IMG/VR virus record: IMGVR_UViG_3300017776_000184
Span: 1-24,057 of that record
Source: a virus
Direction: 5' to 3' (one strand)
Length of the DNA stretch: 24,057 bases
Within the stretch, counting starts at the first letter, position 1. Every line of letters starts with the position of its first letter. Below, piece after piece: positions 21,005-24,057 of this stretch. The translations under genes and the position numbers were made by a program. A model generated the notes under the pieces. That model was given only the letters and a program-made list of their open reading frames with translations. It did not search any database and was not told the origin of the DNA.

Positions 21005-21647
21005 GTTACATGGAAATAACTATAAGCTAAAAGATGGTAAGCGCGCAGCAAGTGTGACTACTATTATTGGCAATATGTTGGGATGGAATAAAAACACATT
21101 AATTGCGTGGGCAAAGCGTGTAACAATGGCTGGCGAGGATAGTGACGCAGTGATGCGTGAAGCTGGGCAGATCGGTACGCTACTGCATATATTAATTCAA
21201 GGTCATATACAAGGTTTTGATGTCAGCACAGAGGATTTTACACCGAACCAGGAGAAACAAGCGTTGATTGCGTTTGGTGGATATATGAACTGGGTAAATA
21301 AAACTGATTTTAAGCCATTAGTTTCCGAGCTTGCACTCGTGAATGAAGATTTACGTGTTGGTGGCACTATTGATTGTATTGCGCGTATAAAAGGTGAGTT
21401 GGTTGTGGTAGATTGGAAATCTAGTAAGTATGGTCCATATCCAGAAATGATTGTCCAGCTAGGTGCATACGTGTTTATGTATGAAGCAGCACAACCTAAA
21501 GCCAAAGTATCTCATGGTCTTATTATGCGTTTTGGTAAGGAAGATGGTAAGTTTCATCAGCATCATATTGACCGTGCAAAGATTGACGCTGGTGCGCAAG
21601 TTTTTAAGCATTGCGTGGCGCTTAATAAACTTAAAGCGCTTTTGTGA
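20991..21647 (+). CDS. Cas4/RecB-like PD-(D/E)XK exonuclease
   Basis: The 218-residue product has the RecB-nuclease motif set: His66 in GTLLH, Glu113 in LVSELAL, Asp128 in GGTIDCIA, Asp141-Trp-Lys143 in VVVDWKSSK and Gln156...Tyr160 in YPEMIVQLGAYVFM. No Cys cluster for an FeS site as in true Cas4 is visible. Phage proteins of this kind act in recombination or degradation of DNA ends. AAAGGAAA precedes the ATG. It is translationally coupled (GTGA) to the primase-helicase, so the two are likely to act together at replication or recombination intermediates. Confidence 0.75.
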   Translation: MANTKLHGNNYKLKDGKRAASVTTIIGNMLGWNKNTLIAWAKRVTMAGEDSDAVMREAGQIGTLLHILIQGHIQGFDVSTEDFTPNQEKQALIAFGGYMNWVNKTDFKPLVSELALVNEDLRVGGTIDCIARIKGELVVVDWKSSKYGPYPEMIVQLGAYVFMYEAAQPKAKVSHGLIMRFGKEDGKFHQHHIDRAKIDAGAQVFKHCVALNKLKALL

Positions 21648-23509
21648 TTCGCCCAGAAGAAATATTTAGCACTATTAGAAATAATCGTGCTATTTGTCCT
21701 TTGTGTGACGATGGTAAAAAACGTGTACAAGGTACGGTGCAGATTAATGAGAAGTATGCATACTGTATGAAGTGTTTAAAAGATTGGCAATTTGATGGAT
21801 ATCGACCAAAACTTGCCAAACAAGAATATAAACTATCTAAAACTGAGTTAGTTGAACCTTCAAAAACTTTAGAAAAGAGTGGTTATGATGATGCTAGAAT
21901 TAATTTTGTTAAGAATTATGGCGAATTATTTAAAGAATTAAAGTTACCGTGGAACGAGGTGGCGCTGGAGAATCGGTTTGGACTCGGTGTTAAGCGTGAT
22001 AAAGATCGCAAGTTACAATTAGTGTTTAAGATTAATGATGAACACATCAAACATCATAAAGGCCCACAGTTTGGAGACGCAAAGTGCAAGGTATATCCAT
22101 CTCCCACGTACCTCAAACCTTGTGATACTTTGTTGTTGTGTGAAGGCGAAAAAGATGCCATCACTGCGAACTGTCATGGTGCGTCAGCTATTACTTTTAC
22201 GAGTGGCGCTGGCGCACTGCCTTCTGATTTAACTATGCTATCACAATATAATAAGGTGGTTATTGCCTACGATAATGACGATAAAGGACGTAAAGGTGCG
22301 TTAAAAGTAGCGAAGGAGTTGTGGTCTGATGATTGCGAAGTGTCGATTGTAGAATGGAATGGCGTGCCAGATCAGTATGATGTAACCGATCATTTTCTTG
22401 GTGGTACACTAGAAGATCTTTACGATATGGCCAAACCATTCGGAGATGATCCTGGAGATCTGGGCGGTATGCCTGTGTTCAGTCCAGACTCGTTTATGAC
22501 CGTATTTAAAGATCCGCCAGTTCCCATTGTAGATGGACTCTTGTTTGAGAAAGATATATTAGGTATTGCTGGAAGTACCAACGTAGGTAAGTCAGTGTTT
22601 AGTTTGCAGCTTAGTACCAGTATTGCGATGGGAGTGCCGTTTCTGAACTTTAAGATTCCAAAGCCGAAACGTGTGATGCACGTACAGTTTGAGTTGAAAG
22701 ATGAATCCTTTAGTAATCTGATACGTGTGACCAGTGGATCGATAAAAGAGAAATACCCAGTGGAAGCTCCACTTTTTAATGAGAACTGCTTTATACTGAG
22801 TTCTGGTCAGATGGATTTATTTACCGATAAATATGAGCAGATTGAAGCGAACTTACGCCATACAAATGTGGATGTTTTAGTAATTGACAACTTGTATACC
22901 AGCGTAGGCGTTGATGTTTCTCGGAATGAGTTTCTTATGGACGTACTGCGCAAGCTAATGAACTTGAAGCATACGTATGGCGTAGCTATTATATTGGTCT
23001 GTCATCATAAAAAGATGGATCTACCAGTGCCATTAGATGTTAGTCAGGTGTTAGGTGGATCTAGTTTAACAAACTCACTAGATGCGATTTGTCAAATTGC
23101 GAGTACGAAGCGTGCGGAAGGTGTGAAGGTTTTGAAGGTTACGAAGGTGCGAGCGCACAGTAAGTTTCATGGCATTCCACTGGCGTTGAAACTGCATAAT
23201 TTTTTAGATGAAAATGAAGCACAGACTTTGATGTTTGAGTACTTAAGACCGTTGCCAAAAAATGAGATGTTTTGGTACACTGATCCGAAAGAGTCAAATG
23301 AAGAGAGAGTGTTGAAAGCGATTGTATGTGAAGGCGATAATTTTAGTTGGGAATCTTTCCAGGTAGCGCTGGAAGAAGTGATGAAGTTGACTAGTAAAGG
23401 CGCAACTTATAATTGGATCGATAAAATGATTGCGCAAGGTTTGATTGAAAAGATTGAACATGGGCATTATCGTAAACTTTCTAGTGAAATTGATGGAATA
23501 TTGGAATAA
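21644..23509 (+). CDS. DNA primase-helicase (zinc ribbon, TOPRIM, RecA-like ATPase)
   Basis: The 621-residue product starts at GTG 21644, overlapping the exonuclease stop. Domains: zinc ribbon Cys18-x-x-Cys21 ... Cys41-x-x-Cys44; TOPRIM with Glu167 in CEGEKDAI and Asp210-Asn-Asp-Asp in AYDNDDKG; a RecA/RepA-like ATPase with Walker A GSTNVGKS (310-317), Walker B ending at Asp415 (VLVIDNLY) and VCHHKKM. The last 100 residues look like a winged helix (WIDKMIAQGLIEKIEHGHYRKL). The order resembles T7 gp4, but the ATPase is closer to RepA/AAA_25 than to DnaB. It unwinds DNA and makes primers; no polymerase gene is in the window. Confidence 0.85.
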   Translation: MIRPEEIFSTIRNNRAICPLCDDGKKRVQGTVQINEKYAYCMKCLKDWQFDGYRPKLAKQEYKLSKTELVEPSKTLEKSGYDDARINFVKNYGELFKELKLPWNEVALENRFGLGVKRDKDRKLQLVFKINDEHIKHHKGPQFGDAKCKVYPSPTYLKPCDTLLLCEGEKDAITANCHGASAITFTSGAGALPSDLTMLSQYNKVVIAYDNDDKGRKGALKVAKELWSDDCEVSIVEWNGVPDQYDVTDHFLGGTLEDLYDMAKPFGDDPGDLGGMPVFSPDSFMTVFKDPPVPIVDGLLFEKDILGIAGSTNVGKSVFSLQLSTSIAMGVPFLNFKIPKPKRVMHVQFELKDESFSNLIRVTSGSIKEKYPVEAPLFNENCFILSSGQMDLFTDKYEQIEANLRHTNVDVLVIDNLYTSVGVDVSRNEFLMDVLRKLMNLKHTYGVAIILVCHHKKMDLPVPLDVSQVLGGSSLTNSLDAICQIASTKRAEGVKVLKVTKVRAHSKFHGIPLALKLHNFLDENEAQTLMFEYLRPLPKNEMFWYTDPKESNEERVLKAIVCEGDNFSWESFQVALEEVMKLTSKGATYNWIDKMIAQGLIEKIEHGHYRKLSSEIDGILE

Positions 23510-23526
23510 GCATGGCGCACCTGAGA

Positions 23527-23646
23527 AGTAGAATATGTAGAAAACGTAGAATATGATATTCTACTACAAAAATAAAAGTAGAATATGTTTGGTGTGGTTT
23601 ATAGAGGAAAGAAAAGAGATATTCTACATATTCTACATATTCTACT
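23527..23646. repeat. repeat-rich element of GTAGAATAT units, candidate origin or RNA hairpin
   Basis: The 9-mer GTAGAATAT occurs at 23528-23536, 23546-23554 and 23578-23586. Its complement ATATTCTAC occurs at 23556-23564 and three times in direct tandem at 23619-23645. The arms 23527-23542 and 23631-23646 are a perfect 16-bp inverted repeat, and 23546-23564 is a perfect palindrome with one central base. It fills the gap after the primase-helicase. Iterons of a replication origin, an operator array or a structured transcript end are all possible. Confidence 0.7.
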
Positions 23647-23660
23647 CTTAGGATGCCCCA

Positions 23661-23876
23661 GTGATTTACGCTAAAAAATGCATATTATCTCATCATCCTG
23701 AGAAGTATTGTGAATTTGCTAGAGATGTCAGAAATGAGACTCATTGTATACTACTTTTGGAGTGGTGGCCAGAAGATATGAATGTAATTCATTTGCGCAA
23801 GTGCGCAGCGGATATGCTCAGTCGAGACAAATTAGCACACCGAAATCGTATGCGTAGAAAAAAAAATAAACACTGA
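23661..23876 (+). CDS. hypothetical protein, 71 aa
   Basis: Start GTG 23661 has AGGA about eight bases upstream. The product has four Cys and several His (AKKCILSHHPEKYCEFA ... NETHCILLLEWWPEDMNVIHLRKCA) and a basic C-terminus (DKLAHRNRMRRKKNKH). The Cys/His spacing might bind zinc but no standard finger is obvious. It follows directly after the repeat element, which could control it. Not recognised. Confidence 0.5.
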   Translation: MIYAKKCILSHHPEKYCEFARDVRNETHCILLLEWWPEDMNVIHLRKCAADMLSRDKLAHRNRMRRKKNKH

Positions 23877-24057
23877 GCGTATAATATAATTAACCTTCCA
23901 GGTGCAATATAACGAGCCTAAAAAAATATCATATTTAAGGCATAAATTACGTAAAAATCGATATTTTTTGATTTTATTTTATTCATATTTTGGTAACACT
24001 TTTCAAGGTTTTTGATTGATATTTTATAGTGTCTCATTTTGAACATTGCGCAATTTA
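23877..24057. other. non-coding, very AT-rich right edge
   Basis: I see no gene in these 181 bases. GCCT (23916-23919) and AGGC (23938-23941) can form an imperfect A/T-rich stem without a following T run. A run rich in T and A from about 23955 to 24040 could hold a promoter for genes beyond the window, but no pair of consensus boxes stands out. Confidence 0.4.

Noticed and set aside
23527-23646. CRISPR array
   Set aside because: Units are 9 bp, occur on both strands and three are directly abutting, with no spacers of regular length and no cas genes.

Overview
The window is part of the genome of a temperate, long-tailed (siphovirus-type) phage. It is AT-rich, tightly packed, and almost entirely on the + strand. 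Most genes overlap by a few bases (ATGA, TAATG or GTGA junctions). The only leftward genes are the integrase and the repressor. The host cannot be named from sequence alone. The attachment site carries the 3' half of a bacterial tRNA-Leu(CAA) gene without an encoded CCA end. This argues mildly against the gammaproteobacteria, which usually encode CCA, and fits for example an alphaproteobacterium. The basic structural-region proteins resemble ones I associate with marine phages.

Layout. 1-173 is the end of a coiled-coil protein whose start lies outside the window. 174-2891 holds small genes: a lipoprotein and several membrane or coiled-coil proteins that look like a lysis set, three very basic small proteins, and a lysozyme-like protein. 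2888-12263 is the neck and tail module: head-tail adaptor-like protein, tail terminator-like protein, tail tube, tail assembly chaperones joined by a -1 frameshift, tape measure, hub-like protein and two tandem paralogous tail proteins. Terminase, portal and major capsid genes are not in the window. 12264-12552 is attP: tRNA 3' half, terminator hairpin, and five copies of a 9-bp integrase arm-type repeat. 12553-14533 carries integrase and an unusual repressor (HTH, coiled coil, PAS-like C-terminus). 14640-15340 is the rightward early start with a Cro-like and an excisionase-like protein. 15414-23876 is replication, recombination and modification: SSB-like protein, four PD-(D/E)XK-type proteins, a MazG/DUF1599-like protein, a PAPS-reductase-like PP-loop enzyme, a zinc ribbon, a cytosine-C5 methyltransferase, two tiny membrane proteins and a primase-helicase.

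AttP lies intact between tail genes and integrase, with phage genes on both sides, so the sequence represents a free (virion or replicating) phage genome, not an integrated prophage.

Most interesting points: the PAS-like repressor without a LexA-type protease; the PP-loop/zinc-ribbon/methyltransferase neighbourhood; a patch of foreign-looking codon use in the methyltransferase that coincides with a 156-codon overlapping frame; three intergenic long inverted repeats, one masking a start codon and one built from six 9-bp repeats next to the primase-helicase; and a textbook A AAA AAG slippery site in the tail chaperone genes.
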